From assembly GCA_947459215.1 (NCBI GenBank), contig CANHCQ010000001.1:310001-374000 (forward strand): 64,000 bases of DNA. The letters are read 5' to 3'. Under the pieces are notes generated by a model, which was not told where the DNA came from, made no database searches, and was given only the letters and a program-made list of their open reading frames with translations. A program made the position numbers and the translations under genes. Within the stretch, counting starts at the first letter, position 1. Each line of letters opens with the position of its first letter. This document shows, one piece after another, positions 22,946-31,300 of this stretch. This DNA is from Phycisphaerales bacterium. GTDB lineage: Bacteria; Planctomycetota; Phycisphaerae; Phycisphaerales; UBA1924.

Positions 22946-24154
22946 ATGGACATCACTTCCCTTTTCAGCCAGCGCACCCTTTCGATGTCCGGCTCGGGCA
23001 TCCGCCGCGCCTTCGAGCTCGGCGCCAAACTCAAGGACCCGATCAACCTTTCGATCGGTCAACCGGATTTCCCCGTCGCCAGGGCGGTCAAGGACGCCGC
23101 CATCCGCGCCATCAACGAGGACCGCAACGGCTATAGCCTCAGCCGGGGCATCCCCGAGCTGACCACGGCCCTCGCCACCAAACTCCAGACCGACGTCGGC
23201 TGGTCCTTCGCCGGCCTGGGCGATTCATCCGCCGACGCCTCCGACCTGCTCGTCACCACCGGCACCTCGGGCGCCCTGGTCCTGATCGCCATGGCGATCC
23301 TCAACCCCGGCGATGAGATCATCTTCCCTGATCCCTACTTCGTCCTCTATCCCGCCCTCTCCACGATCACCGACGCCAAGGCCGTCTACTGCGACACCTA
23401 CCCAGACTTCCGCCTCACCGCCGCCCGCGTCGAGAAGCTCATCACCCCGCGCACCAAGGCCGTGCTGCTCAACTCCCCCGGCAACCCCGGCGGCGTGGTC
23501 ATGTCCGAGCGCGACTGCGCCGAGCTGCTCGACCTCTGCAAACGCAAGAACATCCTGCTCATCTCCGACGAGATCTACGACGAGTTCACCTACAGCGAGT
23601 CCCGCACCCAGCACGCCGCGCGTCCAGACGCCGACAAGTCTCTGAAGTGTCCCAGCCCCTGCCGCCTGCCCGGCGCCGCCGCCCACACTCTGCTCATACG
23701 CGGCTTCGGCAAGACCTACGGCAACACCGGCTGGCGCCTCGGTTACGCCGCCGGGCCCAAAAAGCTCATCGATCAGATGATCAAGTTGCAACAGTTCAGC
23801 TTCGTCTGCGCGCCGACCCCGCTGCAGTGGGGCGTCCTCGAAGCCATCAACGCCGACGCTTCGCTCCAGGTCGCCGACTACCAGAAACGCCGCGACCTCG
23901 TGGTGAACGCCCTTTCCAAAGTCACCGACCTCGCCACCCCCGGCGGCGCGTTCTACGCCTTCCCGAAGATCCCCGAGAATCTCGGCATGACCGGTAGCCA
24001 GTTCCTCGAAGCCGCCATCGCCAAGAACGTCATCCTCGTCAACGGCGGCACCTTCAGCCAGCGCGACACCCACTTCCGCCTCAGCTACGCCGTCCCCCAG
24101 CACAAGCTGCAAGCCGGGCTTGAGGTGCTGACGCAGCTGCTCAGCGGCCGGTAG
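22946..24154 (+). CDS. Pyridoxal-phosphate aminotransferase, class I/II
   Basis: A 402-residue fold-type I aminotransferase of the aspartate/aromatic family, acting on amino and keto acids in the cytoplasm. Visible elements are LSIGQPDFP at about residues 36-44, the NGYSLSRGIPEL segment near 65, TGTSGALVLIAMAILNPGDEI near 100, LNSPGNPGG near 178 and SDEIYDEF near 210. The PLP lysine is expected at residue 256 in RGFGKTYGNTGWRLGYAAGP. The C-terminal part contains the substrate-binding FRLSYAVP with Arg near 382. The start is ATG 22946 (MDITSLFSQRTL); the frame is open upstream but that part is antisense to the CHRD gene. An insert CPSPCRLPGAAAH before the lysine is unusual. The exact substrate cannot be told. 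Confidence 0.87.
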   Translation: MDITSLFSQRTLSMSGSGIRRAFELGAKLKDPINLSIGQPDFPVARAVKDAAIRAINEDRNGYSLSRGIPELTTALATKLQTDVGWSFAGLGDSSADASDLLVTTGTSGALVLIAMAILNPGDEIIFPDPYFVLYPALSTITDAKAVYCDTYPDFRLTAARVEKLITPRTKAVLLNSPGNPGGVVMSERDCAELLDLCKRKNILLISDEIYDEFTYSESRTQHAARPDADKSLKCPSPCRLPGAAAHTLLIRGFGKTYGNTGWRLGYAAGPKKLIDQMIKLQQFSFVCAPTPLQWGVLEAINADASLQVADYQKRRDLVVNALSKVTDLATPGGAFYAFPKIPENLGMTGSQFLEAAIAKNVILVNGGTFSQRDTHFRLSYAVPQHKLQAGLEVLTQLLSGR

Positions 24155-24203
24155 CTCCGCGAGCCGAAACCACGATCGCGGCGCTCGACCGGTGGGGATC
24201 CGG

Positions 24204-24965
24204 CTATTCGATCCCGAACGTGACGTTCACGATGGCCGTCACGTCCTTGTCGATGGTTGATGTGTCGTACCGGCCGCCGCCGCTGACGTCGGTTGAGTTC
24301 GGCTCTGTCACCTGAATCGGGTTGGCCCGCACGTCACGCACCGTCCCGATTCGGCCGCCGGTCTGCCGCACGATCGCCTCGGCACGAACGCGTGCGTCCT
24401 GCGCCGCCTCTCCGAGGATCTGAACCCGCAGGTCGGCCAGCTTGGTGTACGTGAACTCCGGAGCATTCGAGGAAATCTGAATGCCCTCGCGCAGCAGCTG
24501 CGTGACCGTGTTCGCGGCCTGCGCCACGCGGTTCACGTCGCCGCTCGTCACTGTGATCCAGCGTTCGAGCGCATACCCCGTGACCTCGTTGAGTTCGACC
24601 CCGGATTGGTTCCGAGCCTTGATCGGCATGGTCCGGATCGGGCCGACTTGGAACTCCGTTTCCGGAAAGCCGCGGTCACGGAGATACGCCTCCGTCGTTT
24701 GCGTGGCCGCGTGCACACTGTCGTACGCCGCCTGAAGGCTCGGACCCTGCTCGCGCAGGCCGATCGTCCAAACGCCCAGATCGGCACGCACCCGCGACTT
24801 GGCGCTCCCGCGCATGTCAATCGTGCGGCCGGCCTTGGTCAACTCGGTGGTCCGGTTCTGCACCGATCGCGACACGACGATCGTGCTCGTGACCAGGCTG
24901 ATGCCGAGCACCACGGCAAAGCCGACCGCGGCGTTGAACACATTCAGACGAACGTTGTATTCCAT
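24204..24965 (-). CDS. SIMPL (DUF541) domain protein
   Basis: A 253-residue membrane-anchored periplasmic protein. A membrane helix at about residues 9-31 (AAVGFAVVLGISLVTSTIVV) is followed by the SIMPL/DUF541 domain. That domain has an N-terminal strand IDMRGSAKSRVRADLGVWTI near 50, a helix with TEAYLRDRGFPETEFQV, the conserved ALERWITVTSGDVNRV near 132, and late IVNVTFGIE. The family includes oxidative-stress-related proteins and membrane-anchored oligomers, with no agreed enzymatic role. The start chosen is ATG 24965, since the 26 residues upstream are polar and overlap the promoter region. It follows gpsA by 104 bases on the same strand. Confidence 0.82.
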   Translation of the reverse strand: MEYNVRLNVFNAAVGFAVVLGISLVTSTIVVSRSVQNRTTELTKAGRTIDMRGSAKSRVRADLGVWTIGLREQGPSLQAAYDSVHAATQTTEAYLRDRGFPETEFQVGPIRTMPIKARNQSGVELNEVTGYALERWITVTSGDVNRVAQAANTVTQLLREGIQISSNAPEFTYTKLADLRVQILGEAAQDARVRAEAIVRQTGGRIGTVRDVRANPIQVTEPNSTDVSGGGRYDTSTIDKDVTAIVNVTFGIE

Positions 24966-25069
24966 GACGTATCCCCGATGGCGGCTCCACTCATCGGATC
25001 GTGGCGAGTCACCGTGCGACATTCCGCTTCGGGTTTTTGACACGCGACTTCTCGGACGCGGTCTGCGCT

Positions 25070-26164
25070 TTAGCGCCGCACCTCATCATCCCGCTCCGGC
25101 CGTGCCGCACGCGTCATCAGCGAGCCGATCGCCGCCAGCGGATCCATCTTCTCGAACAGCACCGCGTACACCGCCCGCGCGATCGGCACCTCCACCCGGT
25201 ACTTCTCCGCCAGCGCGATCACGCCCTTGGTCGTCGCCACACCTTCCACCACATACCGGCTCTGCGCCAGGTATTTCTCAACGTCCTCGCCGCGACCGAT
25301 CGCCTCGCCGCAGGACCGATTGCGGCCTTCGGGGCTGAAGCAACTTGTAGCCAAGTCGCCCACGCCCGCGATCCCCGAGAACGTCTGCGCCGATGCCCCC
25401 ATCGCCACGCCCAGCCGCGTGATCTCCGCCAGCCCGCGTGCGAGCAGCGCTGACTTGGAGTTGTTCCCCGCGTCGAGTCCGTCCAGCACGCCCGCCGCGA
25501 TCGCGATCACGTTCTTCACCGCGCCCGCCAGCTCGACGCCCACCAGATCGCTGCTGGTGTACACCCGCAGCCACGATGTGGTGAACAGGGCCTGCACCTG
25601 TTTGGCAAACTCCGCGTCGTCGCTCGCCGCCACCATCGCGGCAGGGAGGCAACGCGACAGTTCCGCCGCGATGGTCGGCCCGCTCAGGCATCCGATTGGC
25701 CGCGGCCTGCGATCGGGGTGATCCCGGCCCGTGGCCCGAAGCGTCTCGGCGATGATCTCAGACGGTCGCCGCATGGTTTTTTCTTCGATGCCCTTCGACA
25801 CCGACAAGACGCCCGCCCCGTCCGGCAAGTGGGGGGCCGCCTGAGTCAGTGCCGAGCGCAAGAACTGCACCGGGATCGCGGTCACGATCAGTTTGGAATC
25901 CCGCAGGGCATCGGCGAGGGACAGGCAGACCTCGACCTCGTCGGCGAGCCTGAAATGCGCCAGCCGCGGCGAGACCCTCTTCTGAGCCAACGTGGCGGCT
26001 TCGGCTGGGTTGCGTCCCCAGACTCGGACATGCACCGGCCGGCCCAACGGAGCCGCGACACCGATATCCACCGGCGTGCTCGCCAGCACGCCAGCGCAGA
26101 CCAGACCCATCTGGCCCAGCCCCAGCACCGTCACCGCGGGTTCAGAAGCCTCTCGTCGTGCCAT
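25070..26164 (-). CDS. gpsA: Glycerol-3-phosphate dehydrogenase, NAD(P)-dependent
   Basis: A 364-residue GpsA, which reduces dihydroxyacetone phosphate to sn-glycerol-3-phosphate for phospholipid synthesis. The Rossmann loop is VLGLGQMGLVCAGVLA near residues 13-28. Further family segments are VWGRNPAEAATL near 48, SVSKGIEEKT near 121, GCLSGPTIAAEL near 157 and AGAVKNVIAIAAGVLDGLDAGNNSKSA near 210, whose Lys is the catalytic residue. Later come GIAGVGDLATSCFSPEGRNR and VEGVATTKG. The start ATG 26164 gives an N-terminus (MARREASEPAVTVLGLG) of normal length; an in-frame ATG upstream is not needed. It is the first gene of a likely pair with the SIMPL gene, and divergent from the P-type ATPase. 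Confidence 0.94.
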   Translation of the reverse strand: MARREASEPAVTVLGLGQMGLVCAGVLASTPVDIGVAAPLGRPVHVRVWGRNPAEAATLAQKRVSPRLAHFRLADEVEVCLSLADALRDSKLIVTAIPVQFLRSALTQAAPHLPDGAGVLSVSKGIEEKTMRRPSEIIAETLRATGRDHPDRRPRPIGCLSGPTIAAELSRCLPAAMVAASDDAEFAKQVQALFTTSWLRVYTSSDLVGVELAGAVKNVIAIAAGVLDGLDAGNNSKSALLARGLAEITRLGVAMGASAQTFSGIAGVGDLATSCFSPEGRNRSCGEAIGRGEDVEKYLAQSRYVVEGVATTKGVIALAEKYRVEVPIARAVYAVLFEKMDPLAAIGSLMTRAARPERDDEVRR

Positions 26165-26482
26165 GCCGGAGCATAACGATCCCCGAGCGGGTCCGGCGGG
26201 ACCCCGCCGGACCGGATCGCTCACGCCTCGGGCTCGTCAAGTCAGTCGCCCCGAGGCAGAACCGCCCAACCGGAACAGACGTACTGTTGGCGTCGGTTCA
26301 TCCCGGCTCGGTGGTGGGGGAGGGTTGGGGGGGGTGGTGGAGGTGGGGGGAGGGAGAGCGTTCTGCTCGCCCTGAGAGGCCGTGCGGGCTTTGTACCGCC
26401 GGTCCGGAAGGATCATCGGAAGTCAGTCTGTCGCGCCGTCGCACACCGCCGCGGCCATCCAGCACCTCACTCGGACGCCACC
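26165..26482. other. Divergent intergenic region with palindrome and G-rich tract
   Basis: This 318-base gap between gpsA and the metal ATPase holds no gene. A perfect 11-base stem (GGTCCGGCGGG / CCCGCCGGACC, two-base loop) lies at 26190-26213. A strongly G-rich plus-strand tract with many runs of three to eight G lies at about 26310-26362. Both lie where the divergent promoters should be. I could not assign promoter boxes. Confidence 0.6.
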
Positions 26483-28588
26483 ATGGCTCACGATCACAAC
26501 CACGATCACCACCACCACGATCACAAGCACGATCACAAGCACGATCACAAGCATGATCACCAGCACTCGGATACCAACGAGGAGCTGATCTGCTGCTCGC
26601 ATCACGAGATCGAAATCGAACGCACGATCTGGTTCTGCCTGATCGGCGGCGTGCTTGTGTTCTCCACCACCTTCGCCGGCTTTGTCGGCATCGGCAACCC
26701 GCAGATCATCCAGATCCCGGCTCTCATCGGCGCGATCCTGCTCGCCCTGCCGCTGCTCTACGCCGCGTTCCTGGAGGTCAAGTCCGCCCGACTTTCCAGC
26801 TCCGCGCTCGCCGCGGTCGCGATCCTTGCCGCGCTCGCCAACGGCAATTACGAGACCGCCGGCCTGCTCGCGTTCATCCTCGTGATCTTCGGCCAGTTCG
26901 TCCGCCGCAGCGCCACCGGCGCCCAGCGTGCGATCGCCGAGCTCGTCGGCCTCACGCCGGACATCGCCCGCATCGTCGAGAACGGCGCCGAGAAGGAAGT
27001 CGCGCTGTCGCAGGTGAAGGTCGGCTCGCTCGTCCGCGTCCGCGCCGGCGAGAACCTGCCCGTCGACGGCCGCATCAAGACCGGTCGCTCCACCGTCAAC
27101 CAGGCCTCGCTCACCGGTGAAGCCGCCCCCGTCGAGGTCGAGCCGGGCGCGATGGTCTACGCCGGCACCAGCAACCTGACCGGCGGCCTCGATATCGAGG
27201 TCACCCAGATCGGCGGCGACACCACGATCGGAAAGGTCACCGACCTGATCCGTCAGGCCGAGCGATCACGCACGCCGCGGCAGCTGCTCATCGAACAAAC
27301 CGCGGGGTTCTTCGTGCCGGTCGTACTGAGCGTCGCGTTCATCGTCTGGTTCTTCATGAGCCAGTCCGAGGACCTCGAGACCCAGAAGCGGGCGATGGAA
27401 ACCGTTGTCACGGTGCTCGTCGTCGCCTGCCCGAGCGCGTTGCTCCTCGCCAGCCCCAGCGCCATGCTCGCGGCGTTCGCCGCCGCGGCGCGACTGGGCA
27501 TCATGATCAAGCAGCCCAACTACCTCGAGGCCGCGGCCGACATCACCGCCGTCGTCCTCGACAAGACCGGCACCATCACCACCGGCAAGTTCCAGGTCAC
27601 CAAGCTTGCCCCGGCCAACGGCATCGACGGCGCCGAACTCCTCCGCGCCGCCGCCAACGGCGAACAGCACAGCAACCACCCGCTCGCGCTCTCGATCCTG
27701 CAGACGGCACGCGCCGCCCGCGTCGAGATCGACGGCTCGCAGGACCACGAGGAGATCCACGGCCGCGGCGTCATCGCCCGCACCAGCCTTGGCGAGATCC
27801 GCGTCGGCCGCGGCAACTGGGTCGTCGAAGGCAACGCCGCCGCCCGCCACGACCTCGAAGACGTCGAGAAGCGCATCGAGGGCATGACCGGCGTGCACGT
27901 CATGAAGGACGGCCGCTACCTCGGCGCCGTCGGCCTCGAGGACACCGTCCGCACCAACTGCCGCCAGGTTATCCAGAACCTCCGCGACGCCGGCGTCAAG
28001 CATGTTGCCATGTTCACGGGCGACCGCCTCAGCGTCGCCACCCGCGTCGGCCAGGTTGTCGGCGTCGACATGATCGAAGCCGAGTGCCTGCCCGAGGAGA
28101 AGCACGAGCAGATCCGCGGGCTCAAGAAGCTCGGTTACCGCACCATGATGGTCGGCGACGGCATCAACGACGGCCCGTCGCTGGCGGCGTCGGACGTCGG
28201 CGTGGCCATGGGCCTGGGCGGGTCGGACATCGCCGCAAACAGCGCGGGCGTTGCCCTGATGAACGACGATCTGTCCCGCGTGCCGTTCCTGATCGAGCTC
28301 TCGCGTCGCACCCGCTCGATCATCGCCCAGAACATCGCGGCATCGATCGTCATCGCCGTCGTCGGCCTGCTGCTCGCTGCCACCGGCTACTTCAACAAGG
28401 TCGGCGCCCTTGCCCTGCCCCTTGCAGCCTTCTACCACTTCGTCGGCGACATCTTCGTGCTCGCCAACAGCTTCCGCCTCTTCCGCTTCGGCGAGAGCTT
28501 CGTCACCGCCGAGACCAACGAGCCCGCCCTCAAGCGCCGCGCCGCTTCGGTCCGTGGCCTGGGCAACGCCCAGCCGGCGACCGCGTAA
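26483..28588 (+). CDS. P1B-type heavy-metal ATPase with His-rich N-terminus
   Basis: A 701-residue metal-transporting P-type ATPase of the inner membrane. The first 35 residues are almost pure His/Asp/Lys (HDHKHDHKHDHKHDH core) and likely bind metal; a following CCSHHE adds more ligands. Membrane helices precede the actuator TGEAAPVE near residue 210. The channel motif is CPS (VVACPSALLLASPSA, Cys316) rather than the common CPC. The phosphorylated Asp is D360 in DKTGTITTG, with NHPLALSI near 400 as the nucleotide-site HP motif and GDGINDGPSLAASDVGVAMG near 555. The hinge motif is TGDRLS where TGDN is usual. A CPS channel is known from mycobacterial CtpC-type pumps, so zinc or manganese is a better guess than copper. 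It is monocistronic, with a terminator. Confidence 0.9.
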   Translation: MAHDHNHDHHHHDHKHDHKHDHKHDHQHSDTNEELICCSHHEIEIERTIWFCLIGGVLVFSTTFAGFVGIGNPQIIQIPALIGAILLALPLLYAAFLEVKSARLSSSALAAVAILAALANGNYETAGLLAFILVIFGQFVRRSATGAQRAIAELVGLTPDIARIVENGAEKEVALSQVKVGSLVRVRAGENLPVDGRIKTGRSTVNQASLTGEAAPVEVEPGAMVYAGTSNLTGGLDIEVTQIGGDTTIGKVTDLIRQAERSRTPRQLLIEQTAGFFVPVVLSVAFIVWFFMSQSEDLETQKRAMETVVTVLVVACPSALLLASPSAMLAAFAAAARLGIMIKQPNYLEAAADITAVVLDKTGTITTGKFQVTKLAPANGIDGAELLRAAANGEQHSNHPLALSILQTARAARVEIDGSQDHEEIHGRGVIARTSLGEIRVGRGNWVVEGNAAARHDLEDVEKRIEGMTGVHVMKDGRYLGAVGLEDTVRTNCRQVIQNLRDAGVKHVAMFTGDRLSVATRVGQVVGVDMIEAECLPEEKHEQIRGLKKLGYRTMMVGDGINDGPSLAASDVGVAMGLGGSDIAANSAGVALMNDDLSRVPFLIELSRRTRSIIAQNIAASIVIAVVGLLLAATGYFNKVGALALPLAAFYHFVGDIFVLANSFRLFRFGESFVTAETNEPALKRRAASVRGLGNAQPATA
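26519..26566 (+). repeat. Four 12-bp repeats coding the HDHK tail
   Basis: Four tandem copies of GATCACAAGCAC with small changes in the last two encode the alternating Asp-His-Lys-His stretch of the metal ATPase. A change in copy number would alter the tail by four residues without a frameshift. Confidence 0.85.
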
Positions 28589-28625
28589 GGAACCCGTCCC
28601 GGCGCGACAACGAAAGATCCACGAA

Positions 28626-28656
28626 ACAACCGCCGCAACCCGGCGGTTGTTTTTTC
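28626..28656 (+). terminator. Intrinsic terminator after metal ATPase
   Basis: Stem ACAACCGCCG / CGGCGGTTGT followed by TTTTTCATTT, 37 bases after the stop codon. Confidence 0.85.
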
Positions 28657-28689
28657 ATTTCATCCTCGATTGCGTCGCGATCCGCGAGC

Positions 28690-28862
28690 GCTGCTCCGCG
28701 CCTCCTCTCCCCGTTTGCGGGAAGAGGACGATTCGACGCAAAGCGTCGAATCAGGTGAGGGGATTGCGGGGGGGTCAACGCGACGACATTCGGGCCCCCA
28801 GGACCCCTCTCCGGTCTCGCCAAGCCTCGACCACCCCTCCCCGATTCGCGGCGCGGGGGAGC
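28690..28862. repeat. Palindromic intergenic repeats between convergent genes
   Basis: The gap between the ATPase terminator and the mgtE stop holds CCTCTCCCCG...CGGGAAGAGG, a GATTCGACGC / GCGTCGAATC hairpin near 28729-28752, GTGAGGGGATT, and a second CCCCTCCCCG unit near 28831. A similar CCTCCCCG...CGGGGAGGGG hairpin follows lipA at 52276-52303. No coding potential was seen. Confidence 0.45.
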
Positions 28863-28889
28863 GCGTTGTCTCGGTGTCGAAGCAGGCTT

Positions 28890-30323
28890 TTACAGCAGCG
28901 TCCCCTTCAGGATCAGCATCGCCGTCGTGAAGTAGATGATGATGCCCGTCACGTCCACCAGCGTGGCGACGAACGGCGTGCTCGAGCCGGCAGGGTCCAG
29001 GCCGCACTTCTTGAGGAAGAACGGCAGCATCGCCCCCATGATCGAGCCCCACAGCACGATCCCGATCAGGCTCGTCGAGATCGTCGCCGCGAGCAGGTAG
29101 TAGTGGTCCTGCGTCCGGGTGTCGAGAATCACCTGTCCCGCCGCATCGACGTCCTTCTCCGTCCAGAAGCCCAGCCAGCCCCACAGCGAGACGCGGAGGA
29201 ATCCCAGCGAACCGATGATCAGGCCCAGCACCGCAGCCACGACCAGCTCGCGGCGCAGGATCTTCCACCAGTCCGACACCTTGACTTCGCCGGTTCCCAG
29301 AGCCCGGATGACCAGCGTCGACGACTGCGACCCCGAGTTGCCGCCCGACGAGATGATCGCCGGCACGAAGGTGCTCAGCACCACCGCCTTCTGGATCTCG
29401 GTGTCGAAGTACCGCAGCGTGTTGCTCGTCAGAAGCTCCGACAAGAACAGCAGCGCCAGCCACGGGGCCCGCTTCTGCACCAGCGACGCGATGCCCGCTT
29501 CGGCGAAGTTCTCGTCCAGGGCGGCCATACCGCCGACTTTCTGGATGTCCTCGGTGAACTCCTGCTGTGCCACGTCGGCCACGTCGTCGGCGGTCACGAT
29601 GCCCACCAGGTTGCCCCGGCTGTCCACCACCGGCAGCGCGATCCGGTCGTACCGCGCCATCATCTGCACCGCTTCTTCCTGAGGCATGTCCGCCTTCAGG
29701 GCCACGAAGTTGCGGTTCATCAGGTCTTCGATCGTCGCCGCCGGATCGGCGAGGAAGACCGCCCGCAGACGCAGATCGTCGATCAGCTTGCCCGACTCGT
29801 CGACCACGTAGACGACGTTGATCGTCTCGGCGTCCCGCCCGTAGCGACGGATGTGATCAAGCGACTGCGCCACCGTCCACTCCGGCTTGATCCGGATGTA
29901 GTCCGGTGTCATCAGCCGTCCGACCGTCCGAGGCGGATAGCCGAGAATCGCCTGCGTCGTTGCCCGCGTCTCCGGCGACAGGCTCGCCACGACCCGCTGA
30001 CACACCGCCTCTGGCAGTTCGTCGAGCAGCTTCGCCCGGTCGTCGCCGCTCATCGCCTCGATGACTCGCACCGAGCCTTCGGCTCCCAACTCGCTGATCA
30101 ACCGCTGCTGTACCTCGGGCGCGAGATACGCGAACGCGTCTGCCGCGTCGTCGCGCTGCAGGAACCGGAAGCCCAGCGCCGCATCTGCGGGCTCAAGGCT
30201 CGCCAGAATGTCGGCGATGTCCGCGGGCGGTATCCCGTGGAGCGCGGCACGCAGCTCCGAGAACGCCCCGTCCTTGATCAGAGCGGAGATGTCAGGGGCC
30301 AGAAGCTCGGCCGTCAGGTTCAC
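28890..30323 (-). CDS. mgtE: Magnesium transporter MgtE
   Basis: A 477-residue MgtE, a channel that admits Mg2+ across the inner membrane. It has the full domain order. The N-terminal superhelix (residues about 10-130) contains IPPADIADILASLEPADAA. Two CBS domains follow (about 135-260): VGRLMTPDYIRI, INVVYVVDESGKL and ALPVVDSRGNLVGIVTADD. The C-terminal membrane domain (about 285-477) has five helices, with FVPAIISSGGNSGSQSSTL holding the pore Asn/Gly residues. The start is GTG 30323 (codes MNLTAELLAPD). Upstream lies a REP-like cluster and the PIG-L gene. In many bacteria mgtE is controlled by an M-box riboswitch; I did not recognise one in the 183-base gap upstream. Confidence 0.94.
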   Translation of the reverse strand: MNLTAELLAPDISALIKDGAFSELRAALHGIPPADIADILASLEPADAALGFRFLQRDDAADAFAYLAPEVQQRLISELGAEGSVRVIEAMSGDDRAKLLDELPEAVCQRVVASLSPETRATTQAILGYPPRTVGRLMTPDYIRIKPEWTVAQSLDHIRRYGRDAETINVVYVVDESGKLIDDLRLRAVFLADPAATIEDLMNRNFVALKADMPQEEAVQMMARYDRIALPVVDSRGNLVGIVTADDVADVAQQEFTEDIQKVGGMAALDENFAEAGIASLVQKRAPWLALLFLSELLTSNTLRYFDTEIQKAVVLSTFVPAIISSGGNSGSQSSTLVIRALGTGEVKVSDWWKILRRELVVAAVLGLIIGSLGFLRVSLWGWLGFWTEKDVDAAGQVILDTRTQDHYYLLAATISTSLIGIVLWGSIMGAMLPFFLKKCGLDPAGSSTPFVATLVDVTGIIIYFTTAMLILKGTLL

Positions 30324-30397
30324 GCGGCCATATCAAAGGGCGCGTGCGACATCGAGTCGACCAGACTGGACCAGAAGGTCAAGCCTCCCGCGCTTCG

Positions 30398-30494
30398 GGT
30401 GCCACTGCTTGGCCGCTCTGGGCCAAGCAGTGTGAGCCGCCTGCATCGCGCACCCCGCACGACTTGTCCCAAAGCGGCCAAGTCGTGGCACCCA
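30398..30494. repeat. Inverted pair of REP-like hairpins
   Basis: Two related hairpins face each other between mgtE and the PIG-L gene. The first, 30403-30432, has a perfect 12-base stem CACTGCTTGGCC / GGCCAAGCAGTG. The second, 30458-30487, has stem CACGACTTG / CAAGTCGTG. Read on opposite strands both begin GGGTGCCAC and share CTTGGCCGCT-TGGG. The arrangement is like a BIME. Confidence 0.65.
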
Positions 30495-30506
30495 AGGCAA
30501 ACTCGC

Positions 30507-31226
30507 TCACACCACCAGACCATCGAGATTCCCCAGCCCGATCGGCTCATGCGTAAAGAACGGCTCTGCCGCCGCCGTGCCCAGCCGCGAACCGAAGAAC
30601 CCGTCGTACTGAGCCATGCGATCCGCGAAACCCTTCGACAAGGGGTTCAGCTCGAACTGCGTGCGATACGCCTCGATCGCCGCCCGCTTCTTGTCCTGGA
30701 AGCCCGTCGTGTCGATCAGGAACGTCGGGTCCGGCACCCGCCGCAGGTGCGAGCAGTAGTAGTAAAACAGCCACTTGGGATACAGCGGCGGCTTGCCCTC
30801 ATCCCCCGGCATCGGCTGCTTCGTCAATTTCGCATCGAACCGCGCATCCTCCACAATCCGCGTTGTCGCCAGGTGGTCCGGATGAGCATCGAGAAAATGC
30901 GGGCAGAACACGATCGTCGCCTGATGGGCCCGGATCTGCCCCGCAACCAGATGCCGCGCCTCGATGGTGTGCTGCACCCGCCGGTTGGGCAGGTCCAGCA
31001 GCACCCGCTTGATCGGCGTCGTGTTCGCACCCGTCGGCTGGAGCCTCCGCAGCGCCTCCGCCGCTTCCGGCAACCGCGTCGCCCGATCCCCCTGCGGCGT
31101 CGGGCTGCCGTCGGTCATGTCGACGATGAGGATGCGGTGCCCCTGCTCCGCAAGCCGCGCGATCGTGCCGCCCATGCCGATCTCTTGATCATCGGGATGA
31201 GGCCCGACGACGAGGATGTTTGCCAT
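30507..31226 (-). CDS. PIG-L family deacetylase (LmbE/BshB-like)
   Basis: A 239-residue zinc-dependent N-deacetylase of the PIG-L family, which removes acetyl from N-acetylglucosamine-type substrates. BshB, of bacillithiol synthesis, is one member. The metal motif is GPHPDDQEIGMGGT at about residues 8-21, with HPDD giving the His/Asp ligands. A second His pair is in PHFLDAHPDHLATTR near 108-122. The start chosen is ATG 31226 (MANILVVGPHPDD); ATG 31250, adding eight residues, is possible. Residues YYYCSHLRR near 160 fall where the substrate lip lies in relatives. No bshA or bshC gene is nearby, so a bacillithiol role is not supported by context. Confidence 0.85.
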   Translation of the reverse strand: MANILVVGPHPDDQEIGMGGTIARLAEQGHRILIVDMTDGSPTPQGDRATRLPEAAEALRRLQPTGANTTPIKRVLLDLPNRRVQHTIEARHLVAGQIRAHQATIVFCPHFLDAHPDHLATTRIVEDARFDAKLTKQPMPGDEGKPPLYPKWLFYYYCSHLRRVPDPTFLIDTTGFQDKKRAAIEAYRTQFELNPLSKGFADRMAQYDGFFGSRLGTAAAEPFFTHEPIGLGNLDGLVV

Positions 31227-31300
31227 GGGAAAGGGTATTCTGCTGGCCATAGAGCAATCGTCGCGATCCTTTGCGAACATTCCCACCGTAGAGCGAGGTA

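Noticed and set aside
28670..28890. Direct repeats resembling a CRISPR array
   Set aside because: The units are palindromic, unevenly spaced and not separated by spacers of constant length. No cas gene is present.
30324..30506. M-box riboswitch upstream of mgtE
   Set aside because: The gap is filled by the REP-like pair and I could not recognise M-box conserved loops.
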